Assembly (NCBI GenBank): GCA_015068495.1
Contig: SVKL01000003.1
Coordinates: 1 to 64,000, forward strand
Length of the DNA: 64,000 nt
From: Oscillospiraceae bacterium
GTDB lineage: Bacteria; Bacillota; Clostridia; Oscillospirales; Oscillospiraceae
Direction: 5' to 3'
Position 1 is the first letter of the stretch. The number at the start of each line of letters is the position of its first letter. The notes beneath the pieces were generated by a model. It made no database searches. It was not told the origin of the DNA and was given only the letters and a program-made list of their open reading frames with translations. A program made the position numbers and the translations under genes. Positions 1-8,044 of this stretch are shown here, in pieces.

Positions 1-150
1 ATAAGTGCTTCAAAAGAAGGGGTTTCCATTCAGTGGAAACTATAAGTTATATCATTTCATGTTGACTGCAGCGAGGAGGCAATGCAATTACTGCGTGAAA
101 AGCTGAATCAAAAAAATGTATATGCGATGAACCCGTCTTTCGATATGTAA
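1..150 (+). other. window edge, possible tail of an upstream plus-strand gene
   Basis: A short open stretch from an ATG at 82 to a TAA at 148 encodes 22 residues ending NPSFDM, directly before a strong terminator hairpin. In the same frame there is a TAA at 43-45, and the other two plus frames close by about 106. The piece may therefore be the end of a gene with a disrupted frame, or a non-coding gene end. I recognise no family. AGGAGG lies only two bases before the ATG, too close for a normal ribosome binding site. Nothing firm can be said without the sequence left of the window. Confidence 0.2.
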
Positions 151-156
151 AAAAAG

Positions 157-179
157 CGCCTGCTCAAATAGAGCAGGCG
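157..179. terminator. bidirectional intrinsic terminator between the edge gene and ispA
   Basis: A perfect 9-bp stem (CGCCTGCTC at 157-165 with GAGCAGGCG at 171-179) has a 5-nt loop. It is flanked by A-runs on the left and T-runs on the right, so it can end transcription from either side. It marks the end of the minus-strand asp23-to-ispA unit. Confidence 0.85.
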
Positions 180-191
180 TATTTCTTTTTC

Positions 192-1067
192 TTAAACTGT
201 TCGGGAAGTCAGTAGGCTGGCGAGGTGTTTCATATAATCTGCATTCTCGAAAGCGGACAGGTATTCAAGGGCTTTATCCGTATGCTCACGCACCATTTTG
301 TCGCAGGTTTCCAAACCGTAAAGCTGAACGAATGTGTTTTTGGTTGCATCCACACCCACGGCTTTACCCAATTTTTTTGCATCTCCGATGATATCCAAAA
401 TATCATCCCGGATTTGAAATGCCAAGCCGAGATTATCCGCAAAACCCTTGGCTGCAAGCAACTGCTCGCTACCCCCATCGGCTGCTAACACACCCAGCAA
501 ACAGGCAGCGCGAATCAATGCACCTGTTTTGCGGCTTTGAATATCGAGAACTTCCTGCTTGGTGCACTGCCTGTCTTCGCTGCGCATATCCAAAACCTGA
601 CCGCCAACCATACCCAGTTCGCCGGCGCAATCAGACAAGATTTCTACCGCACGAATACGGGTTTCAGCTGAGTATGGTGCTTTTGCGATATAAGCAAATG
701 CGGCTGTGAGAAGTGCATCTCCGGCAAGCACAGCGGTTGCTTCTCCATAAACCTTATGATTGGTGGGTTTTCCGCGCCGGTAGTCATCGTTATCCATACA
801 GGGTAAATCATCGTGGATTAAGCTGTATGTATGAACCATTTCTACAGCTGCGGCAAAGGGCAGCGCCTTTTGCCAATCGCCACCGCACATCCGGCAAAAA
901 TCCAATACGAAAATCGGACGAAGCCGCTTTCCTCCCGCCAAAAGACTGTATCGCATAGCATCAAACAGTTCCTTTTGCGGCTCGTCGGAATATTGAAAGC
1001 ATTCTGAATCTAAATATTTTTCAACCTGAGCCAAATATGCCTGATTTTGTACATCAAAGTTCAGCAT
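192..1067 (-). CDS. ispA: farnesyl diphosphate synthase (geranyltranstransferase)
   Basis: This is an all-alpha trans-isoprenyl diphosphate synthase that condenses isopentenyl diphosphate with allylic diphosphates to make farnesyl diphosphate, the precursor of undecaprenyl phosphate. Both aspartate-rich Mg-binding motifs are visible: HDDLPCMDNDD near residues 89-99 and IRDDILD near 218-224. The GGKRLRP substrate motif lies near residues 45-51. At 291 residues it has the usual length. The start overlaps the end of xseB by 14 nt and the gene is last in the nusB-xseA-xseB-ispA unit, the common Firmicutes order. A dxs gene, often next in this cluster, is not present before the terminator. Confidence 0.95.
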   Translation of the reverse strand: MLNFDVQNQAYLAQVEKYLDSECFQYSDEPQKELFDAMRYSLLAGGKRLRPIFVLDFCRMCGGDWQKALPFAAAVEMVHTYSLIHDDLPCMDNDDYRRGKPTNHKVYGEATAVLAGDALLTAAFAYIAKAPYSAETRIRAVEILSDCAGELGMVGGQVLDMRSEDRQCTKQEVLDIQSRKTGALIRAACLLGVLAADGGSEQLLAAKGFADNLGLAFQIRDDILDIIGDAKKLGKAVGVDATKNTFVQLYGLETCDKMVREHTDKALEYLSAFENADYMKHLASLLTSRTV

Positions 1068-1287
1068 CGAAATCCTCCTCCACAGGTGTACCGTCGGCCG
1101 CAGCGCTGATTTTCTTTACTTGGAGCTGCGCCTCGTCCAGAAGCTTTCCGCAGACACGGACCAGCTCTGTGCCCTCTTGAAACAGCTTCAGAGATTCTTC
1201 AAGTGCAACATCTCCCCGTTCCATTGCACGGACAATCTGCTCCAGTCTTTGCATATTTTCCTCAAATGTGGGTTTCTTCTGGCTCAT
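1054..1287 (-). CDS. xseB: exodeoxyribonuclease VII small subunit
   Basis: XseB is a small helical protein of 77 residues. Several copies bind each XseA to form exonuclease VII, which degrades single-stranded DNA to oligonucleotides. The sequence has the family pattern FEENMQRLEQIVRAMERGD followed by ALEESLKLFQEG. The first four bases overlap the xseA stop (ATGA arrangement) and the 3' end overlaps ispA, so translation of the three genes is probably coupled. The acidic C-terminal tail (EEDFDAEL) is ordinary for the family. Confidence 0.95.
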   Translation of the reverse strand: MSQKKPTFEENMQRLEQIVRAMERGDVALEESLKLFQEGTELVRVCGKLLDEAQLQVKKISAAADGTPVEEDFDAEL

Positions 1288-2495
1288 AATACTTCCTCCT
1301 TTACACAGGCAACATTGGCATCTATAGAACCGTCTTGCAATGTGATTTTTATGCTGTCACCGGTGTTTACCTGTTTGACAGAACGAATGATTGTATCGTT
1401 TCCGGTTTGTACCATTGCGTAACCGCGTGTTAATACTTTTAGCGGACTCAGCGCGTCTAATTTTGCGGCATAGGTAAGAAACTGCTGGTGGTGGCGGCTG
1501 ATATTCTGCATTTGCGCAGAAAGCATCTTTCCGCAGAGCAAGTCCAGAGCCTTCTGCTGTTGCTGCAGGTATTTATCCGGACTTTCCAGTGACGGACTGG
1601 CTGACAGCAGATTCAGACGCTGTCTGGCGGCCTGCAACTGTTTTTGCAGGACGGTTACCATCGATGCGGATAAGGAATCAAGCGTTTGCTGAAGGGAGTC
1701 TTTATCCGGCACAGCCAGCTCAGCGGCGTTGGACGGTGTTGCGGCGCGTAGATCGGCTACAAAATCGGAAATGGTCACATCCGGCTCGTGGCCAACCGCT
1801 GAGATAATGGGAATCTGGGATTTGTAGATAGCATAGGCTACCTGTTCATCGTTGAATGCCCACAGGTCTTCAATAGAACCGCCTCCCCTGCCCACGATTA
1901 AAAGGTCAGCTAATTTGTGGTGATTGGCGTAAGCGATTGCTGATGCAATCTCAGCCGGCGCTTCTGCACCTTGTACACGCACCGGCAGTAACTTTACTTT
2001 TACCAAGGGGTAACGTTTGTTCAAAATTCGCAGCATATCGTGGATTGCAGCGCCTGCGGAGCTGGTTACAATACCAATGGTTTTTGGGTGTTGCGGCAGT
2101 GGCTTTTTATGGTTGGGGTCAAATAATCCCTGCGCGGCCAGCTTCGTTTTCAGCTGCTCAAAGGCGGCATACAAATCACCGACACCGTCTAAAATCAAAC
2201 CGGTGCAATAGAGCTGATATGCGCCGTCTCTGGGGTATACGGAAATTTTACCCATTGCCAGCACCTGCATTCCGTTATCTGGTCGGAAGCGCAGACGTGT
2301 CGCATTGCCGCGAAACATCACGCATTTTAATGCAGCGCCGTCATCCTTAAGCGTAAAGTAGTGATGACCGGAAGGATAAACCTTGTAGTTGCTGATCTCA
2401 CCGCGAACTGCAACGTTTGAAAGCAGCAGGTCGCTATCCATCACCGTGCGTATATATTCATTTATTTGTGAAATAGACAGGACCTGTTGGGACAT
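1284..2495 (-). CDS. xseA: exodeoxyribonuclease VII large subunit
   Basis: This is the catalytic subunit of exonuclease VII, 403 residues. The order is an N-terminal OB-fold (about residues 1-100), the nuclease domain and a long C-terminal coiled coil that collects XseB subunits. The conserved stretch GHEPDVTISDFVADLRA near residues 236-252 and GRGGGSIEDLW near 202-212 identify the family. AGGA precedes the ATG by a normal distance, and only one base separates it from the stop of the TsaD-like gene upstream. The enzyme acts in DNA repair and in clearing single strands. Confidence 0.95.
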   Translation of the reverse strand: MSQQVLSISQINEYIRTVMDSDLLLSNVAVRGEISNYKVYPSGHHYFTLKDDGAALKCVMFRGNATRLRFRPDNGMQVLAMGKISVYPRDGAYQLYCTGLILDGVGDLYAAFEQLKTKLAAQGLFDPNHKKPLPQHPKTIGIVTSSAGAAIHDMLRILNKRYPLVKVKLLPVRVQGAEAPAEIASAIAYANHHKLADLLIVGRGGGSIEDLWAFNDEQVAYAIYKSQIPIISAVGHEPDVTISDFVADLRAATPSNAAELAVPDKDSLQQTLDSLSASMVTVLQKQLQAARQRLNLLSASPSLESPDKYLQQQQKALDLLCGKMLSAQMQNISRHHQQFLTYAAKLDALSPLKVLTRGYAMVQTGNDTIIRSVKQVNTGDSIKITLQDGSIDANVACVKEEVL

Positions 2496-2496
2496 T

Positions 2497-3420
2497 TTAT
2501 TCCTCCGTACAGCGATGAGTCAATACAGCAACGCCCATCGCGTTGTCTCTTGCAAAATCGGGAGCAGAAAAAATCGGATTGATTGGTTCTAATGCCTTAC
2601 GAAGCATAGCGTTTGACGCAACACCACCGGAAAATACCACAGGCAAGCCCGGGTATTGCTTCATCCCGTTTTTGGTTGCGGTAAGAACGGCATAACAAAT
2701 ACAGCGCAGTGCATATGCTGCTGTCTCTTCCCTGCTGCCGCAGGAATCGTAATATGCAGATACTTTATTTTGCACACCCGATAAGGAGAATGTTAAGCCG
2801 GGGCATTTTACACGAAATACATCGGTGTTTTCTGCCTGCTGCCACAAGGCATCCAGATGCCTCCCGGAGGGAAAAGGCAAGCCCAGCAGCTGACCGGTAC
2901 GGTCAATAAGCTGACCGGCAGAAATATCGGAGGTGCCTCCTATGCAGGTACACTTCACGTTTTTTCCGTCAGGCTCCACTAGGAGCAATTCCGTTGTCCC
3001 TCCGGATAAATGCCATGCAAGATGGGGAACATCCATTAAATCCAAACGGTTGGCGCTCCAAAGTGATGCAGCCACGTGCCCCTGCTGATGGGAACACTGC
3101 ACCAAAGGCACCTGCAGCGCATCAGCTAGCAGTTTGGCGTGGGAGTATCCAACCATAAAGCACGGCATATAACTGCCATCTACGGCTCTGGGGCGGGTGC
3201 TGACACCAACAGCGGTTATCTCATCAACGGAAATGCTTGAAAAAAGCCTGCCGGATAGTGCCGGCAGGCTTTTGGTGTGTTGAAATACCGCATCGCTTTG
3301 CCGAAGTCCCAGTTCCCCTTCCCGTACCGGAAGAAGCTCGGAACAATTCACGCCATCCTTGCCGTCAAAAAAGGCAATGGAGGTTGTGTAATTACTGGTA
3401 TCAAAGCCGATGACGCTCAT
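2497..3420 (-). CDS. TsaD/Kae1-family (peptidase M22-like) paralogue
   Basis: This is an ASKHA-fold protein of the TsaD/Kae1 family, 307 residues. TsaD proper transfers threonylcarbamoyl to A37 of tRNAs that read ANN codons and is about 335-345 residues long. This is a shorter paralogue. Visible features are the N-terminal GFDTSNYTTS phosphate loop, the HxxGH metal motif (His111 and His115 in HQQGH), SGGTTE at about 139-144 and a C-terminal FSGGVASNAMLRKAL. All the metal and nucleotide residues I can check are kept. Clostridia often carry such a gene next to nusB and xseA in addition to a true tsaD, and its own substrate is not known to me. It sits 4 bases after nusB, within the operon. Confidence 0.8.
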   Translation of the reverse strand: MSVIGFDTSNYTTSIAFFDGKDGVNCSELLPVREGELGLRQSDAVFQHTKSLPALSGRLFSSISVDEITAVGVSTRPRAVDGSYMPCFMVGYSHAKLLADALQVPLVQCSHQQGHVAASLWSANRLDLMDVPHLAWHLSGGTTELLLVEPDGKNVKCTCIGGTSDISAGQLIDRTGQLLGLPFPSGRHLDALWQQAENTDVFRVKCPGLTFSLSGVQNKVSAYYDSCGSREETAAYALRCICYAVLTATKNGMKQYPGLPVVFSGGVASNAMLRKALEPINPIFSAPDFARDNAMGVAVLTHRCTEE

Positions 3421-3424
3421 ATAT

Positions 3425-3877
3425 TTATACCTCGGAAGTCAAGTTTCTTGCGTAGCTGCCCAAAATACCGTTGACAAATGCGCCAGCTTCCTCAGTGTCG
3501 TAGAGCTTGACAATGCGAACAGCTTCAGAAATCGCAACACCGGTCGGCACATCAGGCAGGTTTTGCATTTCAAAGATTGCCAGTTGCATAACAGCGCGGG
3601 CAAGCTTTGAGATACGTGCAACATCCCAATCAATAGAATATTTACCGATAATGTCGTTAAGCTCGTCAACACGATTTGCAACACCCATTACAACATTGTC
3701 GATGTAGGCTCTTTGCGCGTGGCTTGGCCGGTCCTCATAAACCGGATTCTCTTGGGAGAGCTGACTGTAATACTCCTTTTGCAGACGGGTTGCAATCACC
3801 ATTTCGGGTTCATCCCCGGTAAATTCCCGCGCGTAAATCAAATGTACTGCCAGTTCTCTGGCGTTGCCTCTTGTCAT
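3425..3877 (-). CDS. nusB: transcription antitermination protein NusB
   Basis: NusB binds boxA RNA with NusE/S10 and promotes antitermination of rRNA transcription. From the chosen start MTRGNARELAVHLIYAREF it is 150 residues, a normal length. An in-frame start 8 codons upstream would overlap the asp23 stop and lacks a Shine-Dalgarno. The start at 3877 has GAGGT with good spacing, and that Shine-Dalgarno overlaps the asp23 TGA, so the genes are coupled. The C-terminal VAISEAVRIVKLYDTEEAGAFVNGIL matches the conserved helix of the family, here shown as AISEAVRIVKLY and AGAFVNGIL. Confidence 0.95.
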   Translation of the reverse strand: MTRGNARELAVHLIYAREFTGDEPEMVIATRLQKEYYSQLSQENPVYEDRPSHAQRAYIDNVVMGVANRVDELNDIIGKYSIDWDVARISKLARAVMQLAIFEMQNLPDVPTGVAISEAVRIVKLYDTEEAGAFVNGILGSYARNLTSEV

Positions 3878-3887
3878 GCAGGCTACC

Positions 3888-4256
3888 TCACTGACGTGCA
3901 ATACCGCAGATATTTACATTAACAGCGGCAATTTTAATGCCGGCCATAGATTCCAGAGCATCGGTAATTGCGGCCTGCGCTGCCTTTGCAATGGAAACAA
4001 CATTTTGACCGTAGCTAACAGTCAGGTTGCAGTCGATAGTTACAGAATCATCATCTGCAACATTGATTTTAATGCCCTTAGACCAGGATTTCTTTCCGAT
4101 TAACTCGGCAATATCCATACCGGGCTTTGTATTTAAGCCTAAAACGCCCTCAACCTCACCGGCAGCGTGGGCAACGATTGCTGCAATTACATCCTCGGAA
4201 ATCATCACAGAACCGTTATCCTGCGTTTGTGCAATATACTGCTTATTATCAGCCAT
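3888..4256 (-). CDS. Asp23/Gls24 family envelope stress response protein
   Basis: This 122-residue protein of the Asp23/Gls24 (YqhY-like) family is a small soluble protein, often membrane associated through partners and linked to envelope stress and fatty-acid homeostasis in Firmicutes. The sequence shows the family pattern: ISEDVIAAIVAHAAGEVEGV, then a beta region ending in TIDCNLTVSYGQNV, and a C-terminal AVNVNICGI. It is the first gene of the asp23-nusB-xseA operon, as yqhY precedes nusB in Bacillus. A sigma-A-like promoter lies about 50 bp upstream. Confidence 0.9.
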   Translation of the reverse strand: MADNKQYIAQTQDNGSVMISEDVIAAIVAHAAGEVEGVLGLNTKPGMDIAELIGKKSWSKGIKINVADDDSVTIDCNLTVSYGQNVVSIAKAAQAAITDALESMAGIKIAAVNVNICGIARQ

Positions 4257-4306
4257 GGAAGTACCTCCTAAACTATTGTTCTACTTTCGTATCACATTCT
4301 CTTTTT

Positions 4307-4334
4307 ATTGTAACACAAATCTAAAAAAATACAA
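4307..4334 (-). promoter_or_regulatory. sigma-A-like promoter of the asp23-nusB-ispA operon
   Basis: On the minus strand TTGTAT (4329-4334) is followed after 16 bp by TACAAT (4307-4312), with TG one base upstream as in an extended -10. An AGGAGG-type ribosome binding site and the asp23 ATG follow. Confidence 0.6.
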
Positions 4335-4355
4335 TAGTTTTTTCACACATATAAG

Positions 4356-4378
4356 CCCCCGGGGTATATCCCCGGGGG
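4356..4378 (-). terminator. GC-rich hairpin after spoIIIAH
   Basis: CCCCCGGGG (4356-4364) and CCCCGGGGG (4370-4378) form a 9-bp stem with the loop TATAT, 6 bases after the spoIIIAH stop. The U-run on the minus strand is weak (TTATATGTG), so termination may be partial. It lies just upstream of the asp23 promoter. Confidence 0.6.
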
Positions 4379-4383
4379 TTCGT

Positions 4384-4929
4384 TTATTTTACTTCAACCA
4401 CATGAATTTGATCCATCGTGTAATCCGATTGCGTCAAAACAATATCGGCAATAACAGCCACATCTGCTTGCTGCAAACCGTTTTCCGGCGCGGCAACCGC
4501 AACAGAAACAGCATCATTTGCAATATAGGTAACACAGTCTTCGTAGCCCTTTGCGATAACAAGACTTTCGATTTGCGCCTCACACAGCGCAAGATTTACG
4601 ATTTCTTCCAGTTCAGTGGATGTTTGCGTTGCGGTTTCGTCTCCGTAGGCCATAGCCTCCTGCAGCAGGCTTACAGCGCTGTCACGGGCCTCCTGACGGG
4701 ATAAGCGGACTGCTGCAAAGTAATCTGTCATTGTGTTGACGCTGTCCTCTGAAATTGCGCTATCCCCTGCCATTACAAGCTTATCTGAAGACATAAGCTT
4801 GCTTTCATCAAAGGTGTCTGTGATGTCTGATACCGCTTGCTGCTGACTGTATGCCCAGTTTGCATATATACCGCCGCAGACAGTTAATAGCACAGCGGCT
4901 GCCACCAAGTTCTTTTTCCATATTTTCAT
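4384..4929 (-). CDS. spoIIIAH: stage III sporulation protein AH
   Basis: SpoIIIAH is a mother-cell membrane protein whose extracellular YscJ/FliF-like domain docks with forespore SpoIIQ to form the feeding-tube channel. It is 181 residues from the second ATG. The first ATG, two codons earlier, lies only 2 nt after GGAGG, whereas the second has 8-nt spacing. One membrane segment (about residues 8-27) is followed by a long helical region and a C-terminal domain with NLALCEAQIESLVIAKGYED, where the ring-building motif belongs. It is last of the eight spoIIIA genes. Confidence 0.93.
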   Translation of the reverse strand: MKIWKKNLVAAAVLLTVCGGIYANWAYSQQQAVSDITDTFDESKLMSSDKLVMAGDSAISEDSVNTMTDYFAAVRLSRQEARDSAVSLLQEAMAYGDETATQTSTELEEIVNLALCEAQIESLVIAKGYEDCVTYIANDAVSVAVAAPENGLQQADVAVIADIVLTQSDYTMDQIHVVEVK

Positions 4930-4945
4930 AAACATTGCCTCCCTG

Positions 4946-5449
4946 TTATTTCATTTTTAACACACATATTTCATCCATACCCAGTCCTGTAATTTTCGCA
5001 ACTGCCTGTGCAATTGCAAATTTTACCGACGGATTGTCAGCCCCCTGACAGACAACGATAGCGCCCATATAGGTTGGCGGATTTTTTTGGGTAACGAGAC
5101 CCGATTCCTTTCGGGATGAATCTGATACGATTACGGTTTCGATTTTCGTGCTGTTTTCATCCGCTGTGCTGCGGTTATCCTGATTGGTTTGATAAATTGT
5201 CTCTTCTCCGTTTGCAACAGACAGAAGTACACGAACCTCTCCTGCCCCATCAACTGTTTGCAGTATCTCTGAAAGAGCTTCTATGCTGATTGTCTGCTCA
5301 GTGGGCACAGTTTCGTATTCGATAGGTGTACTGCGTTGGTTTCTTTCAGGCAACAGCAATAAAACCAGCCCCACAAGCAATACAATGAATGCAAATTTAT
5401 AACGACTGATTACAGACTTGATTTTATTCGAAAAGTCTTTTATTTCCAA
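4946..5449 (-). CDS. spoIIIAG: stage III sporulation protein AG
   Basis: SpoIIIAG forms a large ring in the intermembrane space of the SpoIIIA-SpoIIQ channel. The 167-residue protein has a cytoplasmic N-terminus, one transmembrane helix (about residues 19-35, rich in Leu and Val) and a periplasm-facing ring-building domain. The family stretch YMGAIVVCQGADNPSVKFAI and the ending GLGMDEICVLKMK are present. It overlaps spoIIIAF by 10 nt and is 16 bp upstream of spoIIIAH. Confidence 0.92.
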   Translation of the reverse strand: MEIKDFSNKIKSVISRYKFAFIVLLVGLVLLLLPERNQRSTPIEYETVPTEQTISIEALSEILQTVDGAGEVRVLLSVANGEETIYQTNQDNRSTADENSTKIETVIVSDSSRKESGLVTQKNPPTYMGAIVVCQGADNPSVKFAIAQAVAKITGLGMDEICVLKMK

Positions 5450-5904
5450 TGCTGTCGCTCCTTTGCAATACCGAGATTCTCTTCAATGTATGTCCCAATC
5501 ACTTCTTTTGCGTAAGGGGATGCCTGACCGGTTATGATTACTCCACAGGGGAGCGAATTGTTACTGTCATCCAGTTCCACCTCCACAGCCAGTTCCAAAT
5601 CCATACGTGTTGCTTTGTCCAAGATATATGCTTCAGTTTGGGACTTTATGATTCTGCGGACGCTTTCTTGGGCACTTGCTCTTCCCTCTTCAACATAGGA
5701 ATCTGCGCCGGCAGTGATTCCGTTCCAGTAATCTGAAAAATCGGAAAACTGAATACGTGCCAGTGGAGAAATGATAGTTGTCGCCATTAAAATACCGGAA
5801 AGTATTTTTAGAATTTGACCAGCTGCGGTCTTTTTGTCTAAGAGACATCCGGTTACCGCACAAACGATTCCTGCGCCTATAATGCTAAAAATGTAGTTTC
5901 TCAT
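5440..5904 (-). CDS. spoIIIAF: stage III sporulation protein AF
   Basis: SpoIIIAF is a mother-cell membrane component of the SpoIIIA complex. The chosen start (5904, MRNYIFSIIGAGIV) overlaps the spoIIIAE stop as ATGA and has GAGGGG upstream. A start 8 codons earlier would lie inside spoIIIAE. The protein has 154 residues, two N-terminal transmembrane helices (about 3-21 and 31-53), and a soluble domain with a conserved CGVIITG stretch resembling the ring-building fold. Its low conservation is typical of SpoIIIAF. Confidence 0.88.
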   Translation of the reverse strand: MRNYIFSIIGAGIVCAVTGCLLDKKTAAGQILKILSGILMATTIISPLARIQFSDFSDYWNGITAGADSYVEEGRASAQESVRRIIKSQTEAYILDKATRMDLELAVEVELDDSNNSLPCGVIITGQASPYAKEVIGTYIEENLGIAKERQHWK

Positions 5905-6944
5905 CCACACATACCCCTCATAAAGCACACAAGGCTGATCAGCAGCAATATGCAGACTGTTCCTGTCATTGCCAGCACTGTTCCCATACCGGTCGAAAAG
6001 TCCTCTATGAGCGTTGTAGCGGGCTTATAACCAAAGCTGCTGCATACAGCACAGGAAAGCTTCAACAGCAGGTATTGGACACCGATTTGCAGGAACGGGC
6101 CTATGCAGACGGAAAGTACCGCGAATATACCGTAGATTCCCGCTGCATTCTTCATTGCGCCGGCGCTGACAAGTATTGTTTCGGTAGCCTCTGACAAAAT
6201 GCCGCCTACAACCGGAACAACGCCGGAAATTGTCAGCCGCGCCGCTTTCAACACAGAGGAATCCACAGAGCCGCTGATAATGCCGGTAATGCCAATGTAA
6301 CCGGTGAAAACATACAGTACTATTTTAAGGCACCAGGTCATTGCCCATTTCACAAAATCCCGGACTTTTTTAATCATTTCCTGCTCAATAGCGCTGTTGG
6401 CAACACACAGGCACAGGTAAATATAAAGGGCAGGTACAATGAGCTTGGATATTACAGTTGTAAGCAAGGCATCAAAGAATACCGTACCGGTATAAAGCGC
6501 TGCTGAGGAGGTTGTACCTCCCTGCGCAGCCAAAGCTGCTGTCATAACAGGAAGCAGCAATTTGCCGTATTCGCTTAATTCGGTTACTGTGCTGGCTCCA
6601 AGTTGAATCATTGAATTTGACGATGTTAACAGCAGAAGCCCAATTACCACAGCGCCTGTCAGCTGAATGGTGCCGGCTGATTTCTCAGAAAACGTGTGTA
6701 AAAGGCTCATCAAAAGTACTGTGGCAATCAAAGATAAGCATATACCGGTTGCACCGGCAAGCTCAGGACGTAAAGCTTGGATTGCCTTTTTTAGTATGAA
6801 CAAAAGCCCGTCTGCAAAAGACTCCTGCTGTTCCGGCATATACGGGGCAGCTGATTCCGGCGCAGTTGGCGCAGAAAATTCAACAGCAGATACAGGAAGC
6901 GCCAAAAAAAGCACGATAAAAATTACAATGACCCATCTTTTCAT
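5901..6944 (-). CDS. spoIIIAE: stage III sporulation protein AE
   Basis: SpoIIIAE is a polytopic membrane protein of the SpoIIIA channel, thought to act with the AA ATPase as part of its transport core. It has 347 residues, a cleavable-looking signal peptide (MKRWVIVIFIVLFLALPVSA), a short acidic external segment, then about seven to eight hydrophobic helices. The stretch SGVVPVVGGILSEATETILV and the charged helix KKVRDFVKWAM match what I know of the family. It overlaps both neighbours by 4 nt, implying coupled translation. Confidence 0.93.
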   Translation of the reverse strand: MKRWVIVIFIVLFLALPVSAVEFSAPTAPESAAPYMPEQQESFADGLLFILKKAIQALRPELAGATGICLSLIATVLLMSLLHTFSEKSAGTIQLTGAVVIGLLLLTSSNSMIQLGASTVTELSEYGKLLLPVMTAALAAQGGTTSSAALYTGTVFFDALLTTVISKLIVPALYIYLCLCVANSAIEQEMIKKVRDFVKWAMTWCLKIVLYVFTGYIGITGIISGSVDSSVLKAARLTISGVVPVVGGILSEATETILVSAGAMKNAAGIYGIFAVLSVCIGPFLQIGVQYLLLKLSCAVCSSFGYKPATTLIEDFSTGMGTVLAMTGTVCILLLISLVCFMRGMCG

Positions 6945-7336
6945 ACTGTCCCCAATATTTTATCCAGAAGTGATAGTAACTTTTCAAACACAGGAATCGA
7001 CAGCCACAGTACAGTAGCGGTGGATAACAGCTGTAACGCCTTCCCCATAGATTCGTTTCCGGAATCCTTACAAATTAGAGCGGAAAGTTCTGTTATCAAG
7101 CCGATTCCCACAACCTTCAGAAGAATTGTCAATAAATCGTTGTCCAAATCTACCATATCCTGCAGCTTTTGCAGAAAACGGACAACCGGCTGCAAGATTC
7201 CAATTGAAACTGTAACAACCATTGCGCATACCGCAAGGGTCAGCAAAACGGAAAAGTCCTTGGTGTGCCTGCTGATAACAATCCATAATATCAGTGCCGT
7301 TAAAACGCCTGCTGTCGCTTTTAAGAAAATATTCAT
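6941..7336 (-). CDS. spoIIIAD: stage III sporulation protein AD
   Basis: SpoIIIAD is a small polytopic membrane protein, 131 residues with four predicted helices, part of the SpoIIIA secretion complex. The signature ELSALICKDSGNESMGKALQ near residues 83-102 is typical: an acidic and Cys-containing loop before the last helix. Its ATG shares one base with the spoIIIAC stop (TAATG), and its own stop overlaps the spoIIIAE start. Confidence 0.92.
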   Translation of the reverse strand: MNIFLKATAGVLTALILWIVISRHTKDFSVLLTLAVCAMVVTVSIGILQPVVRFLQKLQDMVDLDNDLLTILLKVVGIGLITELSALICKDSGNESMGKALQLLSTATVLWLSIPVFEKLLSLLDKILGTV

Positions 7337-7530
7337 TACAAATCAAATAAATGTTTTACCAATTCGAACAGATCGGATATCTTCTGTGCAACCATCATCA
7401 GCACAACAATCAAACCGGTGAGGGTTGTCAATGTTGCCTGCTCTTCCCTACCTGACCGGGCAAGCACCTGATTTAGTATAGAAACGATAATTCCGATTGC
7501 AGCAATTTTGAAAATAAGATCAATTTCCAT
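7336..7530 (-). CDS. spoIIIAC: stage III sporulation protein AC
   Basis: SpoIIIAC is a 64-residue protein with two membrane helices separated by the conserved loop LARSGREEQATL. The start MEIDLIFKIAAIGI at 7530 matches the family N-terminus. A GTG 10 codons upstream would lie inside spoIIIAB. No good Shine-Dalgarno precedes the ATG, which begins 1 base after the spoIIIAB stop, so translation probably depends on coupling to spoIIIAB. Confidence 0.92.
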   Translation of the reverse strand: MEIDLIFKIAAIGIIVSILNQVLARSGREEQATLTTLTGLIVVLMMVAQKISDLFELVKHLFDL

Positions 7531-7531
7531 A

Positions 7532-8044
7532 TTAAACAAAGAGTATCGCCAGTGCGGCACCGGCGCAAATTCCTAAGGTTTGATAGCTTCTGATTCTGTT
7601 GTCGCGATTGGCAATCAACATATCGAATTGCCTTGTACACTCCGCGATAACAGCCTCCAAACCCTTTATTTGACCTTCCAAATCAAAATGACCGATGGAT
7701 TTACCAAGAGTCAGCATACAGCTTTTAGTAATTGGCGGTAATGCTTTTGTCTGGGCGATTGCAGAGACCATACACACTTCCGGTTTTGGCGATGTTTGCA
7801 TTTCCAATTCCTCTGACAGCTTCAAAAAGATGTTTCCGATTTCACTTTGATACTCTGTCGCCACCTGCTTGCATAACACCGGCAATGCAGTAAGATGAAA
7901 ATTTAGTTCACATTCCATAAATTTAAGTATATCAATCAGATGATGAAGGGATTTTTCTTCCTTGCGATAGGAACTTGCAAGATGAAAACCAACTCCTCCA
8001 CAGCCACATACAACCAAAACAGCACCAATAATTTTTATTATCAT
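7532..8044 (-). CDS. spoIIIAB: stage III sporulation protein AB
   Basis: SpoIIIAB is a 170-residue membrane protein with one helix at each end and a central helical domain, resembling GspF-type platform proteins. The start at 8044 (MIIKIIGAVLVVCGCGGVGF) overlaps the spoIIIAA TGA as ATGA. Longer in-frame starts would lie inside spoIIIAA. The family landmarks LIDILKFMECELNFHLTALP near residues 40-59 and the C-terminal RSYQTLGICAGAALAIL are present. Confidence 0.92.
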   Translation of the reverse strand: MIIKIIGAVLVVCGCGGVGFHLASSYRKEEKSLHHLIDILKFMECELNFHLTALPVLCKQVATEYQSEIGNIFLKLSEELEMQTSPKPEVCMVSAIAQTKALPPITKSCMLTLGKSIGHFDLEGQIKGLEAVIAECTRQFDMLIANRDNRIRSYQTLGICAGAALAILFV

